Made by a program: the position numbers and the translations under genes
Shown: positions 34,258-43,340 of the stretch, piece after piece
Layout of the letters: each line of letters starts with the position of its first letter
How positions within the stretch are numbered: the stretch's first letter is position 1
Notes under the pieces: model-generated
Database searches by the model: none
Told to the model about the DNA's origin: nothing
Seen by the model: only the letters and a program-made list of their open reading frames with translations
NCBI GenBank assembly: GCA_905250025.1
Contig: CAJNOJ010000343.1
Location: 36,534 to 100,533 of the forward strand
Length of the DNA: 64,000 nt
Reading direction: 5' to 3'
Source of the DNA: Adineta ricciae
Taxonomy: Eukaryota > Rotifera > Eurotatoria > Adinetida > Adinetidae

Positions 34258-34381
34258 ATCTGTACATTATGTTAATCTTGTTACAACTAATTAATTACAC
34301 GAGTGAGTACTTGTGCGACAAATTATGATGGCGACGAATTGTCTGTCGACGAATTGTCCGTCGACGAATTGTCCGTCCACC
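33337..34381. mobile_element. Non-autonomous inverted-repeat element with minisatellite termini and 8-bp TSD
   Basis: Flanked by perfect direct repeats GAAAATCT at 33329-33336 and 34382-34389. The left end (33337-33475) is an array of GGACAATTCGTCG-type units; the right end (about 34316-34381) is its reverse complement (CGACGAATTGTCC units). Inner edges also match: gacaattcgtcgccatcata on the left, inverted on the right. The core of about 850 bp has no coding frame and contains a (TC)n tract. Duplicate B at 45915-45950 shows the empty site, continuous across the target. The 8-bp target duplication fits hAT-like or Merlin-like transposition, but the terminal bases do not settle the superfamily. 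Confidence 0.85.
34225..34254 (+). repeat. (TC)n microsatellite
   Basis: About 14 uninterrupted TC units inside the core of the inverted-repeat element. Confidence 0.9.
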
Positions 34382-34751
34382 GAAAATCTAATAAACAAGT
34401 AGACCTGAGAAGGATACATTGCATACTGAAGCTCACATAGTATCTTGTTGGAAATTTCCGTCAAATAGATATTTTTGATCGAATGGGATGTAATGATAAG
34501 TAACCGGTTTCGTAGATGTCCTTCACGTTAAATTGCAAAACTATCTGTTCCGTTCAAATAATTGTATTTTATATTTTAATGAAAAGATAATTTTATAAAA
34601 ACAAGATAAGTTTACAAGGTGTTGTTGTCGTTAACAATCAAACCAAAGACCAAAGAAAAGGGAGAATGATGTTCTTTTATTGAACTATAATCGATAGTAA
34701 AAATTCTGTTGAATCTTCTTTTATTTTCGGAAATAAGTGCTGACTTTCTGA

Positions 34752-35009
34752 TCAAACAGAATCACCAATAGCCGCAGCTAGTCGCTTTCTTTTTATGAGT
34801 GTTTTACAGGTATTCCGATAGACAAGGTAACAGATGACACCCACAGCCACTAGTAACACCGTAGCTGTAACCAGTAGTGGCCACAGATTCTCTAAGAAAA
34901 TTTCAAAAACACGTGTTGAGTTTTTCTGAAAGAGATGATGAAGTGAAGAGTTATGCTTACCCCATGTTGCCTCACCGAGTGGTATATAGACGCCAAAGTA
35001 CTTCACCAT
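34752..35009 (-). CDS. 62-residue single-transmembrane protein, copy A
   Basis: Exons 35009-34961 (49 nt) and 34891-34752 (140 nt) flank a 69-nt intron with GTAAG donor and TTTTCTTAG acceptor. The second paralogue at 47587-47844 has exactly the same exon and intron lengths, which supports this model over the unspliced frame. The product starts MVKYFGVYIPLGEATWENLW, then one hydrophobic helix of about 22 residues (LLVTATVLLVAVGVICYLVY) and a basic tail. There is no signal peptide; type III topology is likely. The conserved Gly-Glu-x-Thr-Trp-Glu-x-x-Trp-Pro block just before the helix is the family mark. Function unknown. Confidence 0.6.
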   Translation of the reverse strand: MVKYFGVYIPLGEATWGKHNSSLHHLFQKNSTRVFEIFLENLWPLLVTATVLLVAVGVICYLVYRNTCKTLIKRKRLAAAIGDSV

Positions 35010-35159
35010 AATGTCACTGGGATGAAATGAAATGATTGATATTCTGTAAGTCTACTTAGTATTTTATAGATAGAAGTGTAGAATCTTCTGGCACACAGGA
35101 AAATTCTTCAGTTTGGTAAAGTGTGATACTAGGAATTTTCCAAAACATTTTCCTTTTCG

Positions 35160-35570
35160 CGTATGAGCATACGTGGAAAGGTCTCTACACGTCTCGTATT
35201 CTCATTTGTTTAATCTTCGATAAATTTTGCTTTTCTTCTCATCGCTCGGAGTTTTCCATCCATGTTTAGTTATTCGGAGACTAATCGTTGTCGATTGAGT
35301 CACTCATGGATGACTATGACAGTGAATAACCATGACGTCATCGATGCTGGAAATAGAATGTATTTATTACTGATTGGAGTGACGGGTGTAAGAAAAGTTC
35401 CATTCGAGAGATCTGACTGATTCATCAGCAATACTTGTTGTGCAATGCTAACGATCAGACGCTGTCTGAGTTACACTGAAGTGAGCTAAATGCTTCTGCG
35501 AGTTTCCGACAACTCATTGTTTTGCAAACACGAAATGACAAAGTGATGAAAATCTTGTTAGCTCAAACTA
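35160..35570 (+). other. F-box-like gene debris (duplicate A)
   Basis: Similar sequence recurs near 46600-46990, 48390-48600 and 48890-49110: a ttcgata block, an aattttcc-atg-ttagt block and a gatg-tatttattac-gattg-agtgac block. No open frame survives here. The context of 48306 (start of an F-box-like frame) suggests descent from F-box genes. Confidence 0.4.
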
Positions 35571-35625
35571 TAGGGACATCAGCGAAAGAGCACGAAGGGG
35601 AGAGAAGAATCAAGAAAAAGTGACC

Positions 35626-35670
35626 TTCATGGGACTCGAACCCACACCCTCAAAGTCACCGGCAGTACTT
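35626..35670 (-). other. 3' half of a tRNA-like sequence
   Basis: The minus strand contains GTGTGGGTTCGAGTCCCATG, a paired T-arm with a good B box, followed by AAGGTCA. The D-arm and anticodon arm cannot be found, so this is a tRNA remnant or SINE scrap and not a working tRNA. Confidence 0.45.
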
Positions 35671-35814
35671 TCTGGAATAGTACAAGATAGGCATTCAATA
35701 ATTTAAACGTGATACTTAACTAGAAAAAAAAGTTTTCGAAATATTTTAGAAATCTCCTTTTATTTGTTTAATTAAAATATTAACATTTTACTCTACAATA
35801 TTTTTGTTTTTATT

Positions 35815-36033
35815 CCCAGGTCGACAAATCCCATGCTCGGATCCGAAACACGGACTTTATAGATTTTCTAAGGGTCATCCATAGAATCTAGCTAAAAATA
35901 ACGCTCATAAAATTTGCAACAAATGGCTGGATTTTTCCAGTCGGAATCCAATGCAATTCCGTCGCCAGGAATCCTATCGGATCTCGTCGGATGGGCGGAT
36001 CCGATCGGCTCCCATCGGATTTGTTGACCTGGG
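35815..36033. mobile_element. 219-bp MITE-like element with CCCAGGTC termini
   Basis: The left end cccaggtcgacaaatcc and the right end ggatttgttgacctggg form an 17-bp inverted repeat with one mismatch. The interior is rich in GGATCC/CGGATC motifs and has no coding capacity. It lies at the downstream edge of a broken minus-strand gene. No clear target duplication was seen. Confidence 0.65.
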
Positions 36034-37530
36034 TTGTTTTGTTTGTTGATAATTCGACAAACTTTCCAGAAGATTAGTTGTAATAATAACAGGTTTTGTT
36101 GGTCCAATTCATACATGGATTGTTTCTTAAGAAAATCGTTCAGATCATAAATTCTCGTGGTCTTGTGCATCCGAGCGTACTTTTTGATTTTATAATCGAG
36201 ATAGAATGCTTGATTACTTCGTTGTTTTTCTCGCAATAACATTAAGAATTGCGAATCAGTGAGTCCAAATTCGAGACCCATAGCATTCAGAGCTTCATAT
36301 ACAATTGAATATCTGCTTGACAATTGTGTTATAACTATACCACCATTATAAAGAACCTTCTTTTGTTTTCTCGATATCCGACGATTGTCGAGTTCTTCGA
36401 AAAGTCTCTGTCGACTAAAATTGAGTAAATCTCGTATTAAGAATTGTCTTTCAATTTGTCGTTCTTTTTCACATCTTTGCTGCTCCTTTAATGTTAAACT
36501 GTGCAGATCGGTTCGTGATTATTCATTTTCTTTTTCCATTGCTCGTTCTTTTTACATCTTTGTGCTCCCTTTGATATTTAATCTTGCAGGTCGGTTTGTA
36601 ATTGTTCATTTTTCTTTTCAATTTTGCTCGTTCTCTCACAAATTTCAGCTGTTTGAGTCTAAGTAAATATAAGAAAAATCGATATGGACTTTGTAGTTCG
36701 AATAACCATTACCGAGACTTATTTGAATATTATCGACATGGTTCAAAAGCCACATTCTACAGAGTGAATAAGTTCACGAAATGCTTTTTCACACAGTTCG
36801 ACATCAAGAAAAGAATTTGTCCAATCGTTCTTCCACTTTTCAAGATCACTCTTGATTTTCTTAGATAAAATATCAATTTGTTGATCATGAATTGATCTTT
36901 TTGTTGGATGAAAATCATGCGTTAATGAATCGATGAATTCATTAAATAATTTCGATAAGTATTCACATTTGTCTTGTTGTTGGTGCTTGTCGAGAAATAT
37001 CATTTGAGATCTATAAATTTCTCTTAATTTCGATTTACCATTTTCATTCACGTCCCAGGCCAAACAATCCGGCACGGAAATGGTCGGATTCGTCTGGTTT
37101 GGGCCGGAACCGACAGGAACATGTCAAAACCGGTAGCCGGAAACGGTTACCGTATTTCTCGGGCCGGTTCCGCTCAAACATGGCGAGTTTCCTCAGGAAT
37201 TTTGTCGGAAATTCATGAAATCCTGCTTCAGGAACCATCGGCAGCGAATTCTCGTCAACACCATATTCTCGCTGTGACAAGAAATCTTCGTAGAAACTAC
37301 TCAGATCAATCACAAGTTTCAATAAATGTAATTGAGCAGCTAAATCAGTGGCTCCACCATGTCAATAATCAACTCGAAATTGAACATTTTTACCAAGTAC
37401 ACTTGGCCATTGATGATATCATTACAAAAGTGGAAGCAGTAGAGCAAATAAATCGAGTTTCATATGGAAACCATTCTCTTGCTTACTTTTGTCCGTACGG
37501 AGAAAAGAAGACGACATTTCCAAAATTTGA
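36034..37530 (-). pseudogene. Broken helix-rich gene interrupted by repeat elements
   Basis: Protein-like frames on the minus strand: 37050-36743 (VNENGKSKLREIYRSQ ... DQQIDILSKKIKSDLEKWKN), a frameshifted coiled-coil stretch at about 36680-36350 (KIEKKNEQLQTDLQD, EEQQRCEKERQIERQ-like), and 36323-36040 (SIVYEALNAMGLEFGLTDSQ ... YELDQQNLLLLQLIF). Stops at several points and two inverted-repeat elements (35815-36033, 37054-37653) break the gene. The family is not recognised. Confidence 0.5.
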
Positions 37531-37653
37531 CATTCGGATACGATCGGAAACGAACGGATTTGGCCCGAGAAAGTCCGGCCTGGAATTCTGGGTCACGAAA
37601 TCGCCGTAATGTTCTGGATCCTGCCAGTTTCGGACCGGATTGTTCGACCTGGG
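37054..37653. mobile_element. 600-bp inverted-repeat element or two half-elements, CCCAGG termini
   Basis: The left end cccaggccaaacaatccgg and the inverted right end cccaggtcgaacaatccgg match at 17 of 19 positions, the same type of terminus as 35815-36033. About 130 bp at each end is GC-richer than the surroundings. The middle (about 37190-37520) is AT-rich and may be host gene sequence or captured DNA. A decayed relative lies at 16343-16400. Confidence 0.6.
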
Positions 37654-38131
37654 AGGTACAACGAATTCTTTGATTGTACAACTGTCATTTGATATATCTG
37701 ATTATAGATGTACATAGTCAGTGGTTAATGATATCAATACAATCAATAGCGAAGCATTACACGTTCTTCTGAATTATTTCTCACCTACGTGTCAGATTAT
37801 AGATGGATATAAACTTTATTCAAATCGATGATAGATATTCATAATATTCCAATGTTCAATTGATCATAATTAACTCAATAGAATGATGATGATGCTGACC
37901 TATCAGACGATCATTTTAGGATTCTTTCTCTCGTTTATATCCAATACATGCTTACATTGACCAAAATGTTTTCTCAATACTTCTATCGATAGCACATTTC
38001 TATTCATTTGTTCATTAATTTTCACGGGAAATTTGCCCTTCATATTGTTCTTTCTATGTTGGTTACATTCATTTATTACTCTAACTTTCTGTTCATTCAT
38101 TTTCTTACATCTATTCGTATATTGTTCTCTT

Positions 38132-38238
38132 CAAGGGGGAAAAGCGGATCCTTATAGATCCACAGAGATCGATAAGAATCTGGCAGGATCCAAAAAGTTT
38201 GTAGGATCAGGCGTTCAGGATCCGCTTTTTTTCCTTGG
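38132..38238. mobile_element. 107-bp hairpin element with AAAAGCGGATCC termini
   Basis: The left arm caagggggaaaagcggatcct and the inverted right arm ccaaggaaaaaagcggatcct form an almost perfect inverted repeat of about 21 bp. The interior has more GGATC motifs. It sits exactly at the left border of duplicate B. Confidence 0.65.
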
Positions 38239-38362
38239 GTTAGGTCAACGAGTAAAATATGTAACTGTTTACTTCAAAGCTGTAGAGAATCTCTACCATA
38301 AGGAAAAAAATCGAATAAAGGCCATAAACAACGCAAAAGTAAATAAATATGTATGAAATGTA

Positions 38363-39526
38363 TTACGCAGACGATGAGAAGTCGCGAAGTATAGACTGAT
38401 CACTGATACTGTTATATCCAGCGTCATCTGATGGTTCGTTGGGTCTCGGCTCGTCCTTCTTCTTCGAAAAACATCGGCGAAAGCGCAGTATGATATATGC
38501 TGTCCATTGTCCACACCATGTGCATATATAAAATTCACTCATGTAGACTCGCGATGGATACACAAAAAGCAACCAAGTGATAGTAAACGGAAGACCCGTG
38601 AGACCTCGTAATAAAATTTTTATGATGTATTCTGGAGTTGAGATGCCACAAGCGAAATAACCTTTATCAGGATCACTGTATTTCGCCACCAGATTGAAAA
38701 GTCCATAGCAAATAGAATAAACGACAGGTGGAATAAAAATAAACAAATGTGTATATATTAGTTTCATGAATAATCTTGACTGAGAGTGTTTTTCTAATCC
38801 ATATGCATGTATTCGACGAGCGAAACCAATGAAAGTCAGAATGGTAGCAATGAGATAGATGAGAACCGGTATACAAATATGAAAGTACATGAGAACAACT
38901 CGTAAAGTTTTAATAGGTCGATTACCATCCCACTCACAGTTGTAAACGATAAGTGGTAATGAACAACCTATTGCCATAAGAAATAAAAGTACAGAAATAA
39001 TTATCGATCGTTTTCGAGAAAAATTTGTTGTTGCACCGAAAAATAAAAGTAAACCACGTTCGAGTTGGACCATTGCACTAAACCATATACACAGAAAAGA
39101 TGCTGAACCATAGCCTGCAACACCAACAATACAGTGAAATCTTTGGCGCCCATGTGGATCATTTCGAAATACGCGTGTTCCTTTATCATAATTTACATAA
39201 CCTTCCATCACAAGCGAAATACTGCCCAACAGGCATAAAATCGAATAAACGATGAGATAAATTCCAGAATTAGTTCGACGGATCAACCGACATTTGAGGA
39301 ACAATTCAAGACACATTGTGTTATTCAATACTGAAATACTCAATGCAACAATATACATGATTAAGTTGATATATGCTGTATTGTAGTAGTTTTGTCGACG
39401 TAGATCTTGACAAAAGTCTCCTTCGTGACATTGATCGCACATACAATAAGTGATATTCAATGTATAATTCATGATACAAGTACCATTGTTAAGACATTTC
39501 GAAGGATTTGAAGCACAAAAATCCAT
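38363..39526 (-). CDS. EGF-like domain 7TM receptor, copy B (intact)
   Basis: Single-exon frame of 387 residues: an N-terminal EGF-like module (CASNPSKCLNNGTC ... CMCDQCHEGDFCQDL) and seven membrane segments. TM3 ends WFSAMVQLERGLLLF and TM7 contains TITWLLFVYPSRVYMSEF. The C-tail is Lys/Pro/Asp rich and ends in a Ser run. Copy A is nearly identical but frameshifted; copy C is more diverged. Head-to-head with the transferase at 39865. As in the other copies, no signal peptide precedes the EGF module, so the N-terminus is probably translocated with TM1. Confidence 0.87.
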   Translation of the reverse strand: MDFCASNPSKCLNNGTCIMNYTLNITYCMCDQCHEGDFCQDLRRQNYYNTAYINLIMYIVALSISVLNNTMCLELFLKCRLIRRTNSGIYLIVYSILCLLGSISLVMEGYVNYDKGTRVFRNDPHGRQRFHCIVGVAGYGSASFLCIWFSAMVQLERGLLLFFGATTNFSRKRSIIISVLLFLMAIGCSLPLIVYNCEWDGNRPIKTLRVVLMYFHICIPVLIYLIATILTFIGFARRIHAYGLEKHSQSRLFMKLIYTHLFIFIPPVVYSICYGLFNLVAKYSDPDKGYFACGISTPEYIIKILLRGLTGLPFTITWLLFVYPSRVYMSEFYICTWCGQWTAYIILRFRRCFSKKKDEPRPNEPSDDAGYNSISDQSILRDFSSSA

Positions 39527-39864
39527 TACAGTTTACTATAGCGAAATGAGAAGAAGAAACCCGATGATCACTCAAACATCATCTCGACAATCTAAATGCG
39601 CAAAAACGAAAGAGACTCGATTGAATGATAAACGGGTTTCCCTCGTGTTGTTTTCGAAAACGAGGAAGTAGTCGTATGATACAATCGTCACGCAAGACGC
39701 AACCACACAGCGAAGACAAAAATATATTTATAGTCATTTTTTATATCAAAAGCGAAAATCAATCACATTTGGTTGCATACTCAACTGTAAAAACAAGAAA
39801 CCAAATAATATTCGTACGTATGTGTTAACACCATTGGAAAATTCCAAGTAGATAAAGACACAAA
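39527..39864. promoter_or_regulatory. Shared 338-bp spacer between divergent receptor and transferase genes (copy B)
   Basis: Same length as the copy A spacer and highly similar. Conserved blocks close to the middle (gttgttttcgaaaacgagga, tatgatacaatcgtcacgca) are candidates for shared promoter elements. The bidirectional promoter role is inferred from position only. Confidence 0.45.
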
Positions 39865-40956
39865 ATGGCTGTATGGAGTTGGATTTTGCGCGTATGGGAA
39901 TATTTATCAATTGGATTCGACGCTGTACGGCAAAAGTGTGCAAAAATATCATGGAGTTCCGCATTTTATCCGAAGTCGGAAAACAAAAAAGATACAATTG
40001 GAGAATATTTACGGAAGAAAATCTATCACGAAGGAGATTTTGATTTACACGATATTTTACGTGAACACAGTAAAACAAGTTTGTCTCATCGACACTTGAA
40101 AATTGATGAACGTCGCCGAATCATCGAAATCACTGAACGATTCCACAAAAATCTGAAAAAATTGGAAAGAGGTTCCAGTATAGTCGATTACTTACGAATT
40201 ATTGATGAAACATTTTTCAAAAATCTGCCGAAAGATCCCGTTTGGACTAGAATTCAAGAAGCATTCAGAGAAGCTCGTGAAAAAGACGATGTAAAACTTG
40301 TTATTCGCGCTTACACCGCATCACAAATGTTTTCAACGTGCTTAAACGCTCATTTCGCTGCAAATGCGCATCACTTCCTCCAACTGTATTGTACAGTTCA
40401 AAATTGTCCAATTTTAAGTCGAACACAGGAATATATCGATGCTTTCAGTATTATCTTAACTCATCCTGACTTAGATCCATATGTAATTACTGATATAACA
40501 GTTTATCGTTGTGCATGCCTTCCAAAAAGAGAGTTTATCGATGCGTATCAAAAGAATGATACGATTCTAACAACAACATTACTCTCAACTAGTGTTACCA
40601 AAGATGCCGCTGAAGTATTTTTTGTTGATGCTCCGCATATATCCTTAGCAGTTCTTTGGGTATTCAATCTTAATGATACGAATCGACGTTCAGCACTCAG
40701 TATTGGAAACTTATCTCATATAGCAGACGAAGAAGAAGTTCTGATTTTACGTTACGTTCCTTTTATAATCACATCAGTTGTTAAACAACAAGGTAAAGCA
40801 ACAGAGATTCACCTTACACAATGTTCAGAAGATATATCTGATCTAAATCAACCAACAACAAACATCATACATTCGTTTCCAATGGACGATTCAGGAAGCG
40901 AACTTGAATTAACTGAATATGATCATAATGATCAAACTGTATTCTCGATAACTTGA
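39865..40956 (+). CDS. ADP-ribosyltransferase (ART, R-S-E class), copy B
   Basis: 363 residues, roughly 88-90 percent identical to copy A by eye and equal in length. The catalytic elements are present: ITVYRCACLP with the NAD-binding Arg, LLSTSVT, SALSIGNLS, and the acidic ADEEEVLILRYVPF loop supplying the catalytic Glu. Most changes fall around 40600-40640 (DAAEVFFVDAPHIS against DVAQRFLLGASDIS) and in the YEDEEE/IADEEE loop, that is, in the active-site neighbourhood, which suggests altered specificity. Single exon, no signal peptide. Confidence 0.88.
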   Translation: MAVWSWILRVWEYLSIGFDAVRQKCAKISWSSAFYPKSENKKDTIGEYLRKKIYHEGDFDLHDILREHSKTSLSHRHLKIDERRRIIEITERFHKNLKKLERGSSIVDYLRIIDETFFKNLPKDPVWTRIQEAFREAREKDDVKLVIRAYTASQMFSTCLNAHFAANAHHFLQLYCTVQNCPILSRTQEYIDAFSIILTHPDLDPYVITDITVYRCACLPKREFIDAYQKNDTILTTTLLSTSVTKDAAEVFFVDAPHISLAVLWVFNLNDTNRRSALSIGNLSHIADEEEVLILRYVPFIITSVVKQQGKATEIHLTQCSEDISDLNQPTTNIIHSFPMDDSGSELELTEYDHNDQTVFSIT

Positions 40957-40976
40957 TCGTTTCAACAAGAAAATCG

Positions 40977-41392
40977 ATATTCTTCGTCGTTTAAAAACAT
41001 ATCTTCAAAATAAAATAGTTCAGTTCCATAAAGAATGAAAATATCATGTGTAATTGCCTTGTATAAATAAGCGTAACGTATTAATCAACATCTGTTCCGA
41101 CAGTTCTCTTTTGTCGTCGACCCACAAATGATAGACGAGAGAAAAATTTCTCTTTCATAATCATTTTTCTCCTTCTGTTCTNNNNNNAAGAAAATCGATA
41201 TTCTTCGTCGTTTAAAAACATATCTTCAAAATAAAATAGTTCAGTTCCATAAAGAATGAAAATATCATGTGTAATTGCCTTGTATAAATAAGCGTAACGT
41301 ATTAATCAACATCTGTTCCGACAGTTCTCTTTTGTCGTCGACCCACAAATGATAGACGAGAGAAAAATTTCTCTTTCATAATCATTTTTCTC
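40977..41392. repeat. Unmerged contig overlap around six Ns (41182-41187)
   Basis: 40977-41181 and 41188-41392 are apparently identical 205-bp copies of the transferase 3' flank, separated by NNNNNN. This is best explained as overlapping contig ends left unmerged. Confidence 0.88.
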
Positions 41393-41571
41393 CTTCTGTT
41401 CTCTTGTTTTTCTTGTCCATATTCTCAACTAATATCATATGTGATTATTTCTTCTTTCACTCAGTCAGCATCGATTCTTTTCTTTTTCCTTCAGTTGACA
41501 TTTTGTGAAGGAGAACAGAAAGAGACACGCGGATTTGATTTCTCAGTTCGGTTGAAGTTATTTTTGTCTCG

Positions 41572-42864
41572 ATGAGTCTTTATCGGTCGATTTGTTATAC
41601 GTTTTATCCTCGACGTCGCCGGAAATCTTATCTTTTTCTGATGATTTTCGTCATATTGTTGTATTATTATTATCAATTTCTTGAACTCTCGTCTTATCCA
41701 ACTGAAATAACGATAATTTCGGAAGATTTCGATAAACTCCAAAATCGATTTCTCGAGAAATCCAGTGAAATATTTTCCAAATATCTTCGAAGTCCGTACG
41801 AGATCAATATTTGGAGAATCATCAATGAATCCAATGCAAAATATGCAGACAAATCTTCGAATAACAAATATCTTGTTTATTCTTGTCCATTTATGTGTGG
41901 AGGTAACGACGAAACATGAAAAGTTCTTTTCACAAACGATTTTTTAGGTTGGGGTGATCGAACTCGTAAAATCGTTGCCGCATTTCTTCTTTCTCTCGCC
42001 TTAAATCGCACATTTCTTCTCGATATGACATGGCCATGTTCCATTGAACAATATTTAACCGCGAATCTCATCTCCTGGTCAATCTCATCACATCTTCATG
42101 TGAAAAATCTTTCCTCTGCAATCAACATAACATCCTTAGCATCAACTGATCATCGTCTATTGGAATCTTATCATCAACAATATTCCGTTCTTTATATTCA
42201 AACAAAAAACATCGCGTATTTCGATCTCTTCTCGAAATATTCCTTATTTTATGAAGTTTTATTCACTCGATTTCGAATCAAACGCGAACATATTCAAATC
42301 ATAACATTATATCCTCTTTTGTACGATTTACTCATCAAATTACAACCGAATCTACAAGACAAACTCGATCGATTGAACCTAACGGACTCAGATCAAGATG
42401 CGTTGTTATGTGGACACATTCGCATTGGTCGGAACCCATCAAATCTCAAAGATGTTGTCTTTCCTCATCGTGAGAAAATGAATGTAACTGTTTTGAACTT
42501 TCTTCGATCTCGTCCGGGTCGAGTTTTTATTACCACAGATTCAGGTGAAGTTCAGCACTTAGCGCGACAATTGTTTTCAACGAAAAGTCCGCAGGAGAAT
42601 TCGCGATTAATCGAAATTAATGGAACGATTGCGCATATCGATCGAGACTGGAATTACTTGGCGTGTGAAAGTTTAGAAAAAACCATTTTGGATTTCCATG
42701 CGCTGAGTTTTTGTCATTTAGCGGTCATTTCCAAGAGTTCATTCGGACATTTGGCGATTCATAGACGAATTTATCCGTACGAAGAATTGTATCTTTATTG
42801 TAATGGAATTAAAACAATTCAAAATTCAAATGATTATGATCGATACAAATATTCAACTTGTTAA
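41572..42864 (+). CDS. Type II membrane fucosyltransferase-like protein
   Basis: Exons 41572-41902 and 41948-42864 (45-nt intron) give 415 residues. The N-terminus is a short basic cytoplasmic segment followed by one membrane anchor (YLFLMIFVILLYYYYQFL), the layout of Golgi glycosyltransferases. The catalytic part begins CGGGWGDRTRKIVAAFLLSL (nucleotide-sugar GxGDR-type loop), then LLDMTWPC, CGHIRIGRNPS (donor-binding HxRxG motif of alpha-1,2/alpha-1,6 fucosyltransferase-like enzymes), FITTDSGEVQHLARQLF and VISKSSFGHLAIHR. These follow the GT11/GT23/GT65-like order for GDP-fucose transfer. Acceptor and linkage cannot be told. Present in duplicate B only. Confidence 0.75.
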
Positions 42865-43340
42865 TATTCAGGAGAACTTTGTCAGATCGAAATTTTTCTC
42901 ATTTTCGTTCAATAAACATAAATTTGGGTGATTTTTAATCTTCTGAAAATCGGAGTCACTAGATTAGGTAAAATAAACCGATCTCACGTTATGGGCGACT
43001 ACTGTTTATTGTCGTTGTTTACAAAGGAAAACAAGTTAGGCTTCAAAGAGTTCACATCGAAGATGGATTTGCGCTGTTTTCAAAGAATCAATTGACACTT
43101 TTACTGATGAGAAGAATTTTTAAAGGAAGTTTTTTGGGATAACTTTTTTTCGTTAAATAAAGTGAAGCAGCAGAGGAAAAGTGTCCTATTCACGCCGATT
43201 TTTATTTGCATTTTGCGTCTTTTCTTGACATGTGATTTTAAATTGTAAGGGTTATAAACTTATTCCTCTTCTCTCAGCCTCTATAAAATCAACACAATTC
43301 ACATTATCTTCTGATAGAATTTACTTTTAAATCGAGAACG

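Larger units (their letters stand above)
28080..35570. repeat. Segmental duplicate A
   Basis: It shares, in the same order and orientation with 38240-47105: the EGF-7TM receptor, ADP-ribosyltransferase, RNase H-like 3' region, small helix-tailed gene, 62-residue single-TM gene and F-box-like debris. Differences are a tandem-repeat tract at 30940-31350, lack of the fucosyltransferase gene, and a 1045-bp element insertion at 33337-34381. Confidence 0.85.

Noticed and set aside
34892-34960. Reading straight through the small TM gene as one exon
   Set aside because: Strong donor and acceptor sites are conserved in three copies and removal gives products of identical length; the unspliced reading remains a weaker alternative.
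35626-35670. Functional tRNA on the minus strand
   Set aside because: Only the T-arm and part of the acceptor strand are present; no D-arm or anticodon arm could be folded.
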